Shown: positions 17,972-25,511 of the stretch, piece after piece | How the letters are laid out: each line of letters opens with the position of its first letter | Position numbering within the stretch: position 1 is the stretch's first letter | Translations under genes and position numbers: made by a program | Notes under the pieces: generated by a model | Told to the model about the DNA's origin: nothing | The model's input: the letters and a program-made list of their open reading frames with translations, nothing else | Database searches by the model: none | From: Metabacillus mangrovi | GTDB taxonomy: Bacteria; Bacillota; Bacilli; Bacillales; Bacillaceae | Reading direction: 5' to 3' | Length of the DNA stretch: 64,000 bases | Assembly: GCF_009711125.1 (NCBI RefSeq) | Contig: NZ_WMIB01000004.1 | Location: forward strand, 124,001-188,000

Positions 17972-19015
17972 TCAGAAAAACGGAACAGACCGCTTTTCTT
18001 CTGCACTCATTTTTGCACATTCGATCACCTTAATGACCCTGGCTGCAGAATCTGCCGTAACCGGCACGTCCCCGCCTTCACGTACAGCTTTATAGAATTG
18101 GTCATAGTATGCCATATACTGTCCCGGGATCGTTTCTACACGGCCCTTGTAATGAAGACCGCTCATTTCTGTATTGAGAATCCCCCACTCCTTTTCCTCT
18201 TCAGTTCCGGTTAAATCCGTCGGAAGCGCTCCCAGTTTAAGGCGTCCCTCCTGTGGATCAATGCCATATTTCACAAAAGAACCTCTGCTGCCGTGAACGA
18301 GGTATCGGGGCCCCGGTTCACGGACGAGCACTCCTGATTTCAGCTCCGCCGTCAATCCAGGATAATGCAGCCGGATGGAAAAGGCATCATCGGTATGCCC
18401 TCCTTCACGCTGAACCCATATATCCGCACTGATTTCATATGGCTGCCCGAACAGGGTAAGGGCCTGATCAATCAGATGGGATCCAAGATCATAGACAATC
18501 CCTGCACCCGGCTGGGCTTTCTCCCGCCACTGATCCGAATTCACTTCTGTTTCAAACCGGTCAAAATGAGCTTCATATGAATGAACGTTGCCAAGCAGTT
18601 CCTGATTAACTATCGATTGTACGGTCATGAAGTCCCCGTCCCACCTCCGGTTATGGTAAACAGACAGGAGCAGGCTCCTCTCTTTGGCCAGTTCCTGGAG
18701 CTCATATCCTTCCGCTGAGGCAATCGTGAACGGTTTTTCCACAATCACATGCTTTCCTTTATAGAGCGCGTCTTTAATCATCGGGTAATGAAATTCATTG
18801 GGTGTGGTGATAATCACTAATTCGATTGATTCATCTTCAAGAAGCTCCTCATACGAGCGGACCCGCTGAATATAGGGATAAGCGGTTTTAGCCAGGTTTT
18901 GGGACCGTTCTGCTACTTTAGTTAATTCAAAGCCTGGATGTACATGGAGGAATGGTGCATGAAAAACCTGTCCAGATAATCCAAAGCCGACCAGTCCTGT
19001 GCGAATTTTTTCCAT
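17972..19015 (-). CDS. Gfo/Idh/MocA family oxidoreductase
   Basis: A 347-residue NAD(P)-dependent sugar or inositol dehydrogenase-like enzyme. The N-terminal Rossmann fold has GLVGFGLSGQVFHAPF, the EKPF motif is in HVIVEKPFTIA, and the C-terminal alpha/beta domain carries GAGIVYDLGSHLIDQ with the conserved Asp and His. B. subtilis relatives of this layout are YvaA (scyllo-inosose reductase IolW) and YdgJ, but the substrate here is undetermined. The start at 19015 follows AAGGAG; the longer frame to 19108 adds 31 unconserved residues. Confidence 0.86.
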   Translation of the reverse strand: MEKIRTGLVGFGLSGQVFHAPFLHVHPGFELTKVAERSQNLAKTAYPYIQRVRSYEELLEDESIELVIITTPNEFHYPMIKDALYKGKHVIVEKPFTIASAEGYELQELAKERSLLLSVYHNRRWDGDFMTVQSIVNQELLGNVHSYEAHFDRFETEVNSDQWREKAQPGAGIVYDLGSHLIDQALTLFGQPYEISADIWVQREGGHTDDAFSIRLHYPGLTAELKSGVLVREPGPRYLVHGSRGSFVKYGIDPQEGRLKLGALPTDLTGTEEEKEWGILNTEMSGLHYKGRVETIPGQYMAYYDQFYKAVREGGDVPVTADSAARVIKVIECAKMSAEEKRSVPFF

Positions 19016-19351
19016 ATTAGCGCGACTCCTTTGCGGATTAGTAAGAATACGATCTGTCATCGGGAAAAGATACAGCATATGTGATGGATAAATACCCCAT
19101 CTGTACAACCTTTAAGCAAAGGAAGCCTGCATGATAGGAATGAACGACGCGATGCCAGCAAGGAGCAAAAAATGCAGCTGAAGCAGAACAAGGGCCTGGA
19201 TACCGGGTCTGGACAAGAGAGGGATGCACGAAAAAGAAAGACTGAAGGAAAAAAAGGAGGCCGGTGAAAAGCCATCAGGACTGCGGCCTTCTGCCCGCCC
19301 TGCCATGTCCCGCCGGACGGAAAAGGCAAGAAAAAAGTGCAGGTTAACAGA
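19016..19351. other. Intergenic region without a recognisable gene
   Basis: 336 bases. Several overlapping minus-strand frames of 60-90 codons exist but have odd composition (Phe, Cys and Ser rich) and no ribosome site. I see no conserved structure. The right edge leads into the antisense RNA promoter. Confidence 0.5.
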
Positions 19352-19357
19352 CACTTG

Positions 19358-19366
19358 TGTTATAAT
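19358..19366 (+). promoter_or_regulatory. Extended -10 promoter of the antisense RNA
   Basis: TGTTATAAT is a perfect extended -10; the -35 is weak. The predicted start is near 19374, giving an RNA of about 105 bases to the terminator at 19480, antisense to the 3' part of the toxin gene. Confidence 0.6.
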
Positions 19367-19373
19367 TTTATTG

Positions 19374-19480
19374 GATTACATTTCAGTTAAAGGCTGAATA
19401 GATGCGCCAACATCTATTTCAGCCACAGCAGAATTACTCAGGGATTCAGCCTTCTCTAATAGAGAGGGCTATTTTTTTCT
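19374..19480 (+). ncRNA. Putative antisense antitoxin RNA of the holin-like toxin
   Basis: A predicted short RNA from the promoter at 19358-19366 to an intrinsic terminator (AGCCTTCTCT, loop AAT, AGAGAGGGCT, then a T-run) at 19449-19479. It is convergent with the toxin gene; its terminator lies over the toxin stop codon, and the whole RNA is complementary to the toxin message's 3' end. This geometry is that of type I toxin-antitoxin loci such as txpA/ratA. No coding capacity is visible. Confidence 0.55.
19388..19426 (-). terminator. Probable 3' hairpin of the toxin mRNA
   Basis: GGCTGAAATAGATG pairs with CATCTATTCAGCC across a six-base loop, followed on the minus strand by TTT only. It also folds in the antisense RNA near its 5' end and could be the first contact point between the two RNAs. 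Confidence 0.45.
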
Positions 19481-19552
19481 CGGAAAAGAAAGAATCGCGA
19501 TGATCATTGAACCGAACGTGAGCATCAGAATTAAACTCTCATAAATGGTCAC
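19469..19552 (-). CDS. Holin-like type I toxin peptide (27 aa)
   Basis: The peptide begins MTIYESLILMLTFGSMII and ends ILSFPRKK: one hydrophobic helix with a basic tail, the typical form of the putative holin-like toxin family (Hol_Tox). Such peptides insert in the membrane and are held in check by an antisense RNA. The GTG start is preceded by a very strong site, AAGGGGGTGA, six bases away. In the mRNA the 5' part of that site pairs with CCCCTT just upstream (loop GCGG), so translation is probably restrained in cis. The gene is far too short for ordinary gene callers and stands alone between unrelated genes. Confidence 0.75.
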   Translation of the reverse strand: MTIYESLILMLTFGSMIIAILSFPRKK

Positions 19553-19611
19553 GCTGCCTCACCCCCTTTCCGCAAGGGGACTCTCCCGTTATCCGGGCAA
19601 CCTGCTGCAAG

Positions 19612-19620
19612 TCCATTATA
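19612..19620 (-). promoter_or_regulatory. Extended -10 promoter of the toxin gene
   Basis: On the minus strand TGCTATAAT (TG directly before one base and the -10; the TG lies at 19622-19623) is a full extended -10. It places the mRNA start about 55 bases before the GTG. Confidence 0.55.
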
Positions 19621-19729
19621 GCACATCCATGCCTGTAAACAGAACAAGTGTTTGGTAAAATAAGTCCTATAGCCCAGTATCTGCCGAACAGCAGTGCCTT
19701 TAAATGATAAAAGTTATACTTGGCCGGCT

Positions 19730-19770
19730 AATAAAGAACCCGCTCCGGTCACCGGAGCGGGTTCTTTATT
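19730..19770. terminator. Perfect bidirectional terminator hairpin
   Basis: A 20-bp perfect inverted repeat with a one-base centre (AATAAAGAACCCGCTCCGGT and its complement). It overlaps the stop of the 79-residue gene and insulates the toxin locus. Confidence 0.85.
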
Positions 19771-20005
19771 GATGCTGAACGGCATTATAGGAAATCTGCA
19801 GCTTAGCAAGGGTTCCTTTGAGCAAATCTTCATGGCTGGCATCTCTTTTTCCGTACATCGCAGATAAGTCCCCGACCGACCTCGAAAGCAGCTCTACTGC
19901 AAGCATAAGATCTTTTCTGTCCCCTTCATACCCGTCTTTAAGCAAGGTTCGCAGGATCTCCTGTGACAGTTTATGAAGTTCTTTCAGCTGTTCCTTTTCA
20001 GACAT
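19766..20005 (-). CDS. Small helical protein, unknown (79 aa)
   Basis: A 79-residue, mostly helical, charged protein (MSEKEQLKELHKLSQEIL at the N-terminus) without signal peptide or membrane segment. I do not recognise the family. The ATG at 20005 has AAAGGGGTG upstream; the frame opens 12 codons earlier at an ATG without a site. It lies 87 bases downstream of the 69-residue gene in the same direction and has a strong terminator, so the two may form an operon controlled by the LexA-like boxes near 20340-20380. Confidence 0.6.
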   Translation of the reverse strand: MSEKEQLKELHKLSQEILRTLLKDGYEGDRKDLMLAVELLSRSVGDLSAMYGKRDASHEDLLKGTLAKLQISYNAVQHQ

Positions 20006-20092
20006 ACCCAACACCCCTTTGTATAGTGTATGTGCTGCCAATTCAACTCATATCTGTTATGTATATTATTCGCTTTCAGGCAGGCTTTTCCT

Positions 20093-20302
20093 TTATTTTT
20101 TCGCTCTTGGCGGAACATAATCGTAGTGACCTGATCTGATTCGTTCCCGGAAAACAGCAAGATCGTCTAAAAGTTCCTGATAAATGACCCCTTCAGCCAA
20201 CTCCTCCTCCATGACTGACACAATTCTCCCTTCCGTAAAATCCATAATTTTAATGACTCTTTTGCCTTGTATAACAAATGTGTACATGATCCGGTGTCTC
20301 AT
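20093..20302 (-). CDS. Small protein behind LexA-like boxes, unknown (69 aa)
   Basis: A 69-residue soluble protein starting MRHRIMYTFVIQGKRVIKIM and ending in a basic PPRAKK tail, with an acidic helical middle. No family is recognised. The ATG at 20302 is nine bases from GGAGG; an ATG two codons upstream (20308) is only three bases from it. Two sequences resembling the Bacillus LexA (DinR) operator lie 37-79 bases upstream of the start, which suggests DNA-damage induction; this is inference from motif matching. Confidence 0.55.
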   Translation of the reverse strand: MRHRIMYTFVIQGKRVIKIMDFTEGRIVSVMEEELAEGVIYQELLDDLAVFRERIRSGHYDYVPPRAKK

Positions 20303-20338
20303 TTCCATCTTCCTCCATATGAACCAGCAATATAATTA

Positions 20339-20352
20339 AGAACAAACGTTCC
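20339..20352. promoter_or_regulatory. LexA-like operator 1
   Basis: Read on the minus strand: GGAACGTTTGTTCT. Against the half-sites of CGAAC-N4-GTTCG it matches 4 of 5 and 4 of 5. It lies directly upstream of the 69-residue gene. Confidence 0.4.
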
Positions 20353-20367
20353 TTTATAGTAGCATAA

Positions 20368-20381
20368 AGCACATACGTTCG
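20368..20381. promoter_or_regulatory. LexA-like operator 2
   Basis: Read on the minus strand: CGAACGTATGTGCT, with a perfect left half-site and 3 of 5 in the right half. It is 29 bases from operator 1, about three helical turns. Confidence 0.35.
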
Positions 20382-20493
20382 CATATACTGGTTACAGAGA
20401 AAGCTTTTTTTAAACTTGGCTGTTGAGCAGGCAGTAAAATTACCAGCCTGTTTCAGTATTGCTGCCTATAAAGAACAGCGGGAGGCTGAGAGC

Positions 20494-20712
20494 ATGAATT
20501 ATCATCTTCAGTTCAGCAAAGATCACCAAGAACCGGTCCAGATTATTTATATGTCTGAAAAAGGTGTCCTGAGCCAGCGGAATATCATCGTCACTAAAAT
20601 TGCAGGTAATCATGTAACAGCCCATTGCCTCCTGCGGGGCGGGGTGCGCATTTTCCGAAAAGACCTGATTCTTTCCGCCGGCTCACGCTCATCCAGGAAG
20701 AAGATAAGCTGA
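20494..20712 (+). CDS. Small WYL-like domain protein
   Basis: A 72-residue protein, MNYHLQFSKDHQEPVQIIYM at the start, then a beta-rich segment with GVLSQRNIIVTKI and LLRGGVRIFRKDLILSA. The pattern resembles the SH3-like WYL ligand-sensing fold shortened to a single domain, as in small WYL proteins of Bacillus; there is no DNA-binding domain. The start at 20494 has GGAGG eight bases upstream, and a terminator follows the stop. Function unknown; the WYL assignment is moderate. Confidence 0.6.
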   Translation: MNYHLQFSKDHQEPVQIIYMSEKGVLSQRNIIVTKIAGNHVTAHCLLRGGVRIFRKDLILSAGSRSSRKKIS

Positions 20713-20740
20713 CTGCATGCTGATGCAGCAGCTTTTTTTT
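20707..20740 (+). terminator. Terminator after the WYL-like gene
   Basis: AGCTG-CTGCAT pairs with ATGCAG-CAGCT with one bulged base, followed by T8. Confidence 0.75.
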
Positions 20741-20781
20741 CACTTCGACACAAATATTTCAGTTTATCTGGTGCTTTTTTT

Positions 20782-20823
20782 TTGAAAAGAATGTATAGTT
20801 ATCTTGTATAACTTTTGTATAAC
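20782..20823 (+). promoter_or_regulatory. Promoter region of swrC with direct repeat
   Basis: TTGAAA followed after 19 bases by TATAAC, and a second TATAAC 11 bases on; the stretch TTGTATAAC occurs with the near copy TTTGTATAACC. Either could be the -10, and the repeat could be a regulator site. Weak evidence. Confidence 0.3.
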
Positions 20824-20845
20824 CATAAACCGGAGAGGTGTAGCC

Positions 20846-23800
20846 ATGAATTTTCTGACCAAATTTAGCTTAAAAAATGCAGTAGCTGTATTTATCATTT
20901 CCTTTTTACTGATCCTTGGAGGACTCTACAGCTTTTCCCAGCTCAAAGTGGACCTTCTCCCAAACATCGAGTTCCCGCAGCTGTCCGTTGAAGCTGTCTA
21001 CCCAGGTGCATCTCCTGATGATGTAAGCGAACAGGTGACTTCCAAGCTTGAAGATGAGTTCAAAGCGATCGATGGCGTTAAGAGCATTACGAGCTCCTCC
21101 TACGAAAGTGTAGGGATCATTAACCTTGAATTTCCGTTTAACACGGACATTGACAAGGTTGAAGACCAGCTTAACACGCTGATACAGGAGGCGAACCTTC
21201 CGGATACCGCAGAAACTAAGGTAAACCGCTTTTCATTTGGCACCTTCCCGATCTTCAACATTTCACTTTTTCAAAAAGAAGATGCTGATATCGAAAATCT
21301 CATTCAGGATGAAGTGATTCCAGAACTGAATAAGATTCAAGGAATCAACAGTGTTTCGGTTGGCGGACTGAAGGAAGAAGTTGTCCGTATTACCGTTGAC
21401 AAAGAGAAGGCTGAAGAAAATGGTCTGGCTTTGTCCCAAATCAAAGATAAAATCAACGAAAAATACTTATCCTTCCCAGCCGGAAACATTACGGAAAAAG
21501 AAACGGAAATCCCTATCCGGGTTCAGGAAGGGTTAAATGAAGTTGAATCACTGAAAGAAATGCAGATATCTGCTCCGGCATCCCCTCCTCAGGCAGGCCC
21601 TCAGCAAAGCGGCGGCCAGCAAGGATCCGGGCAGGCAGGTGCAGGAGAAGGCCAGGCAGGACAGCAGCAGGGTCCCCCGTCAGCACCCCCTTCCGGTGCA
21701 CAGAGCGCCCAGCAGCCTGAACCTGTGAAACTGAAGGATATCGCTGAAATCGAAACGATTACGGACCGTCCTGAATTAACGAGATACAACCTCAAGGATT
21801 CCCTGTCGATGGCGATCACCAAAAAGCAGGATGCAAACACAGTTGAAGTAGCAGACAGCGTCCTTGCAACACTCAAAAAATACGATGATGAAATTGATTA
21901 CTCCATCGGATTCGACCAGGCAGAAGGAATTGAAAAATCAGTGGAAACACTGATCAAAGAAGGCTTGCTTGGAGCACTTTTCGCATCACTTGCCGTTTTG
22001 ATTTTCCTGCGTAATTTCAGGGCAACCATCATAGCGATCATTTCCATCCCGCTCTCTCTGCTGGTTACTTCCATCTTCCTTAACCAGCTTGATATTTCAC
22101 TGAATATCATGACTTTAGGAGGAATGGCTGTTGCCGTAGGACGTGTGGTGGATGACAGTATCGTTGTCATCGAGAACGTTTTCCGCCGTGTGCGCAAAGC
22201 AAACAGCCCTGTAACGAACGAGCTCATCCAGGACTCTACAAAAGAGATCTTAAAAGCAATCACTTCATCCACTATTACAACAGTGGTCGTTTTCCTTCCG
22301 CTTGGATTTGTAGGCGGAATTACCGGAGAGTTCTTCCTTCCGTTTGCTTTGACCATTATTTTCGCATTGCTTACATCACTGCTCGTTTCCATTACGATTG
22401 TACCGATCCTTGCGAAATTTTCATTTAATAAGGTTCCAAAGGAAGAAAAAGAAGGACCTCTGCAGAAGTTTTATGCCGGAGTGATTGAATGGTCTCTGAA
22501 TCATAAGATCGCTGTTATTGCCGTATCGTTCCTGATGCTTTTCAGCTCTGTTTTTCTGGTAAGCGGACTCGGATTTACTTTTATTCCAAACGAGGAGCAA
22601 AAAACACTCGTGGCAAGCGTAGAGCTTCCTTCCTCAACTAATCTGGATAAAACAAATGAAGTGTCCCTGGAACTTGAGAAGATGTTTGATAAGGAAGAAC
22701 CGATCGAAGAAGTTACGACAGGTGTAGGGAGCCGCGACTTCAATACCGGCCTTAAACGGGAGAATAAAGCCAATTACTTTATTACCTTAAAAGACGGAAC
22801 CGAAGTGACTGAATACATCAAAGATCTTCAAACCAAAATGGAAGAGATTGCTGAAAACAAGGCTCCTGAAGCGAAACTTGGCATTCAGGAACAAAGCAGC
22901 GGCGGTCCTCCATCCAATAACAATGTGAATATCGATCTGTATTCAAATGATCTTGATCAATTATCCGCTGCAGCGAAAAAAGTAGAAGATTATTTGAATA
23001 AGAATGAAAGCCTGAAATACGTATCGAATAACTTTGCCGAAAAGCAAAAGCAGGCAGTCGTTGAAATAGACCCTGATAAGGCGGACGAATACGGAGTCTC
23101 TGGCTTCCAGGTGCTTGGAACCGTGTCAGACCAGACAAAACCGGTTGACGTTGGTGACCTCGAGCTTGACGGACAGGAACGAAGTGTAGAGCTGAGCTAT
23201 GATGAAGATGTTACATCCGTAGATGCACTCAAGGACACGACCATCTTCAGTCAAAAAGGGCCTGTAAAACTATCTGATGTTGCAGAAGTTACGGAAAAAG
23301 ACATCTTCACTTCCATTCAGCGTTTGGACGGAAAAGTGTATGCACAAGTAAGTGCTCAAATTACAGGTGATAACATTGCTGAAGTTTCCTCATCAGTAAT
23401 AGAAGGGGTCAAACAAGATGTTGATCTGCCGGATGGCGTCTCTCTAGAAGGCGGAGGCGGAAGCGATGAGACCGTCGAAACGTTCCAGCAGCTCGGGCTG
23501 GCAATGCTCGTTGCGATCGGACTCGTCTATATCACGATGCTGATCACGTTCGGTAAGGCACGGATCCCATTCGTCATCCTGTCTTCACTGATCTTTGTAC
23601 CGATAGGCTCCCTTCTCGGTTTGTATCTGGCAAAAGAACCGTTGAGTGTCAGTGTGATGATCGGTTTACTGATGCTGATCGGAATTGTTACAACCAATGC
23701 GATCGTCCTTGTTGACCGGATCGGCCAAAACCGGGAAGAGAAAGGACTCGTCATTCGGGAAGCACTTATTGAGGCAGGTAAAACGAGGCTTCGTCCAATA

Positions 23801-24019
23801 TTAATGACAGCCTTTGCTACAATCGCTGCCCTCCTCCCGCTCGCCTTTACGACATCATCAGGGACATTGATATCCAAAGGCCTTGCGATCACGGTTATCG
23901 GCGGATTAACGTCCTCCACTCTATTAACCTTGATTATCGTGCCTGTTGTGTATGAGCTGTTCTTTTTCAAGCAGTCTAAAAAAGAAAGAAAAAAAGCTTC
24001 AGCCGCCGCTGAAGCATAA
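20846..24019 (+). CDS. swrC: RND-family exporter, SwrC/AcrB type
   Basis: A 1057-residue proton-driven RND efflux protein of the AcrB/HAE1 group, close to B. subtilis SwrC (1065 residues), which confers surfactin self-resistance and supports swarming. It has one N-terminal membrane helix (about residues 12-32), a first periplasmic-type loop, a block of six helices with GGMAVAVGRVVDDSIVVIEN (TM4 acidic pair), a second large loop, and a final six-helix block. Unusual is a stretch of about 55 residues rich in Gly, Gln, Pro and Ala (about 250-305), inserted in the first loop before KLKDIAEIE. The start at 20846 has GGAGAGGTG upstream. It is monocistronic, with its own terminator. Confidence 0.9.
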   Translation: MNFLTKFSLKNAVAVFIISFLLILGGLYSFSQLKVDLLPNIEFPQLSVEAVYPGASPDDVSEQVTSKLEDEFKAIDGVKSITSSSYESVGIINLEFPFNTDIDKVEDQLNTLIQEANLPDTAETKVNRFSFGTFPIFNISLFQKEDADIENLIQDEVIPELNKIQGINSVSVGGLKEEVVRITVDKEKAEENGLALSQIKDKINEKYLSFPAGNITEKETEIPIRVQEGLNEVESLKEMQISAPASPPQAGPQQSGGQQGSGQAGAGEGQAGQQQGPPSAPPSGAQSAQQPEPVKLKDIAEIETITDRPELTRYNLKDSLSMAITKKQDANTVEVADSVLATLKKYDDEIDYSIGFDQAEGIEKSVETLIKEGLLGALFASLAVLIFLRNFRATIIAIISIPLSLLVTSIFLNQLDISLNIMTLGGMAVAVGRVVDDSIVVIENVFRRVRKANSPVTNELIQDSTKEILKAITSSTITTVVVFLPLGFVGGITGEFFLPFALTIIFALLTSLLVSITIVPILAKFSFNKVPKEEKEGPLQKFYAGVIEWSLNHKIAVIAVSFLMLFSSVFLVSGLGFTFIPNEEQKTLVASVELPSSTNLDKTNEVSLELEKMFDKEEPIEEVTTGVGSRDFNTGLKRENKANYFITLKDGTEVTEYIKDLQTKMEEIAENKAPEAKLGIQEQSSGGPPSNNNVNIDLYSNDLDQLSAAAKKVEDYLNKNESLKYVSNNFAEKQKQAVVEIDPDKADEYGVSGFQVLGTVSDQTKPVDVGDLELDGQERSVELSYDEDVTSVDALKDTTIFSQKGPVKLSDVAEVTEKDIFTSIQRLDGKVYAQVSAQITGDNIAEVSSSVIEGVKQDVDLPDGVSLEGGGGSDETVETFQQLGLAMLVAIGLVYITMLITFGKARIPFVILSSLIFVPIGSLLGLYLAKEPLSVSVMIGLLMLIGIVTTNAIVLVDRIGQNREEKGLVIREALIEAGKTRLRPILMTAFATIAALLPLAFTTSSGTLISKGLAITVIGGLTSSTLLTLIIVPVVYELFFFKQSKKERKKASAAAEA

Positions 24020-24023
24020 ACAA

Positions 24024-24055
24024 AGAACCGGCCCGGTCCTGGGCCGGTTCTTTCT
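24024..24055. terminator. Terminator after swrC (bidirectional)
   Basis: AAGAACCGGCCC and GGGCCGGTTCTT flank a short loop, followed by TTCT. It also faces the YvrJ-family gene on the other strand. Confidence 0.8.
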
Positions 24056-24078
24056 ATTCTCTTAGCCCCGGGCTTATG

Positions 24079-24270
24079 CTACCGGGCTTTGTCACTGATA
24101 TGAACCCTGCTGATCCGATCGACTGCGCCCTCTTCATACATACGGGCCGGCAGAGAATGCATCACTTGGATAAGGACGTCAAGCTTGCCTTCAATCCGGT
24201 GCATCAAATACATGGTGACGACAATCGGAAAACCGGTGTTTCCAATCAGCTGCAGCCATTGCTCCATCAT
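24079..24270 (-). CDS. YvrJ family small membrane protein
   Basis: A 63-residue protein, MMEQWLQLIGNTGFPIVVTM, with a single N-terminal membrane helix followed by RIEGKLDVLIQVM, the hallmark of the YvrJ family. Function is unknown. The double ATG is preceded by GGAGGGG. It is the last gene of a three-gene minus-strand set (DUF1659, DUF2922, YvrJ) that recurs in Bacillaceae, separated from DUF2922 by a weak hairpin, which suggests coordinate but unequal expression. Confidence 0.82.
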   Translation of the reverse strand: MMEQWLQLIGNTGFPIVVTMYLMHRIEGKLDVLIQVMHSLPARMYEEGAVDRISRVHISDKAR

Positions 24271-24282
24271 TTGCCCCTCCTT

Positions 24283-24314
24283 TAAAACGGGGACCTGACA
24301 CTCGTCAGATCCCC
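24283..24314 (-). terminator. Internal hairpin between DUF2922 and YvrJ genes
   Basis: GGGGATCTGAC pairs with GTCAGGTCCCC (10 of 11), followed on the minus strand by GTTTTAAA. It is a weak terminator or attenuator inside the trio. Confidence 0.5.
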
Positions 24315-24320
24315 GGCCTT

Positions 24321-24536
24321 TTAAATGCTGATTTCGGTTACAGTGCGGTCAACTGTCCTCGCACCCTTCTTCAAGGTTAGATCTCCTCCGCCGGAAGTAA
24401 AGATCCCCGCATTCAGAAGACCATCCATTGCTGCTGTGATTTCTTCCTTTGTCAGTGTTTCTTTCGGAGCATCCACAGATATGGTCACTGTTTTGCCCTC
24501 TTCGTTCACAAACTGCATTTCCAGGGTTTTTGCCAT
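24321..24536 (-). CDS. DUF2922 family protein
   Basis: A 71-residue soluble protein, MAKTLEMQFVNEEGKTVTIS, with ITAAMDGLLNAGIF and a glycine-rich GGGDLTLKKGA turn near the end, which fits DUF2922. Function unknown. The start at 24536 has AAGGAG upstream; a start three codons earlier would overlap that site. It sits 16 bases after the DUF1659 gene. Both are short beta-rich proteins and may work together, but no experiment I know of shows this. Confidence 0.82.
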   Translation of the reverse strand: MAKTLEMQFVNEEGKTVTISVDAPKETLTKEEITAAMDGLLNAGIFTSGGGDLTLKKGARTVDRTVTEISI

Positions 24537-24552
24537 TAGTCCCACTCCTTAA

Positions 24553-24771
24553 TTAGTTTCGGATTTCATTTGAATCAAGTCGTTCTGCTGCGAAAAGCGG
24601 ATACTGCTGAAGACCGGAAAGGATGACTGCCGCTGCAAGCATTTGATCCGCATCAGCTGATGATTTTACATTGCTGTACGTTTTCGATTTGAATACTTGT
24701 TTGCCTTCCGGATTTTGCCCTAAGTCATATACCAGGCGAAGCTGTCTGTCAATCAGGATTGTTTGTGCCAT
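24553..24771 (-). CDS. DUF1659 family protein
   Basis: A 72-residue soluble protein beginning MAQTILIDRQLRLVYDLG with YSNVKSSADADQMLAAA in the middle, typical of DUF1659. Function unknown. The ATG at 24771 follows GGGGGTGA at ideal spacing. It is the first gene of the trio with DUF2922 and YvrJ proteins. Confidence 0.82.
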   Translation of the reverse strand: MAQTILIDRQLRLVYDLGQNPEGKQVFKSKTYSNVKSSADADQMLAAAVILSGLQQYPLFAAERLDSNEIRN

Positions 24772-24947
24772 GTTTCTCACCCCCTTTCGCTATAGCAATA
24801 CAGGAAAGAGGGCAGAAAGTAGCGAAGCATGTCAGAATCTTTTTTTATCAGCCGAGACCTGTTATGCTTTCGCACGGTCAGTTCCGGCCATTCCCGGCTC
24901 CATAGAGAAGAGACGTGCCTTCCCCTCTTACACTTCAAGTCCAATCT

Positions 24948-24979
24948 AAAAAACCCCCGGATGCCATCCAGGGGGTTCA
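24948..24979 (-). terminator. Terminator of the PilZ gene
   Basis: ACCCCCTGGATG and CATCCGGGGGT form the stem; T6 follows on the minus strand. Confidence 0.8.
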
Positions 24980-24993
24980 ATCGTTCTCAGTTT

Positions 24994-25362
24994 TTACATT
25001 TTAGGGTTGTGCTGTGCGTAATCTTTGAGCTCTTTTACAATCCGGTCTCGTAAAATTTCATCCTCTTCTGTGCTTCTGATTCCATATTGAAAGCCGGAGT
25101 TGACTCTTTTCTTCCACATCGGCACCCCTTTAATCTCTAATTCCTCATTTCTGATTTTAAAGAAAATGGAGAGGATCAGCGGCTCTTCCATTGGAAGCTC
25201 CAGATGGGTCATCAGCTTCAGCCCTGAAGGACTGATGTCGGCGATTACAGCCTTTCCCTGTTTCGTACTGACTGATTTTCCGCCTCTTTCTGCAATCGAG
25301 AAAGAAGCATCAATGGGATCAGAGAATACAAAACGGAAGGATTCAGACCGGTTATAGCGCAT
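24994..25362 (-). CDS. PilZ domain protein
   Basis: A 122-residue cytosolic protein with a single PilZ-like domain. MRYNRSESFRF supplies an arginine-rich N-terminal loop, and ADISPSGLKLM is the DxSxxG motif that contacts cyclic di-GMP in PilZ receptors. The first motif is not a perfect RxxxR, so ligand binding is probable rather than certain. The ATG at 25362 follows AAAGGAG. Only 1.9 kb away is an EAL-domain phosphodiesterase gene, suggesting local c-di-GMP functions; B. subtilis has a PilZ protein (YpfA/DgrA) that brakes motility. Confidence 0.72.
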   Translation of the reverse strand: MRYNRSESFRFVFSDPIDASFSIAERGGKSVSTKQGKAVIADISPSGLKLMTHLELPMEEPLILSIFFKIRNEELEIKGVPMWKKRVNSGFQYGIRSTEEDEILRDRIVKELKDYAQHNPKM

Positions 25363-25511
25363 ATGGCAATCTCCTTTCCTGCATATCTTTCTATAGTAAA
25401 ATTAGCCCATAAAGGGAATAATTTCAATCCTTTTTTTCAAAAAGCGCATCTGAGATGTATGCTCTCTCTCTCATCGGGAAGCCTATTAAAAACAATGATC
25501 GGAGTCTGGCA

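Noticed and set aside
19038-19354. Overlapping 63-90 codon minus-strand frames
   Set aside because: Three frames compete, none with a ribosome site; composition is unlike the neighbours.
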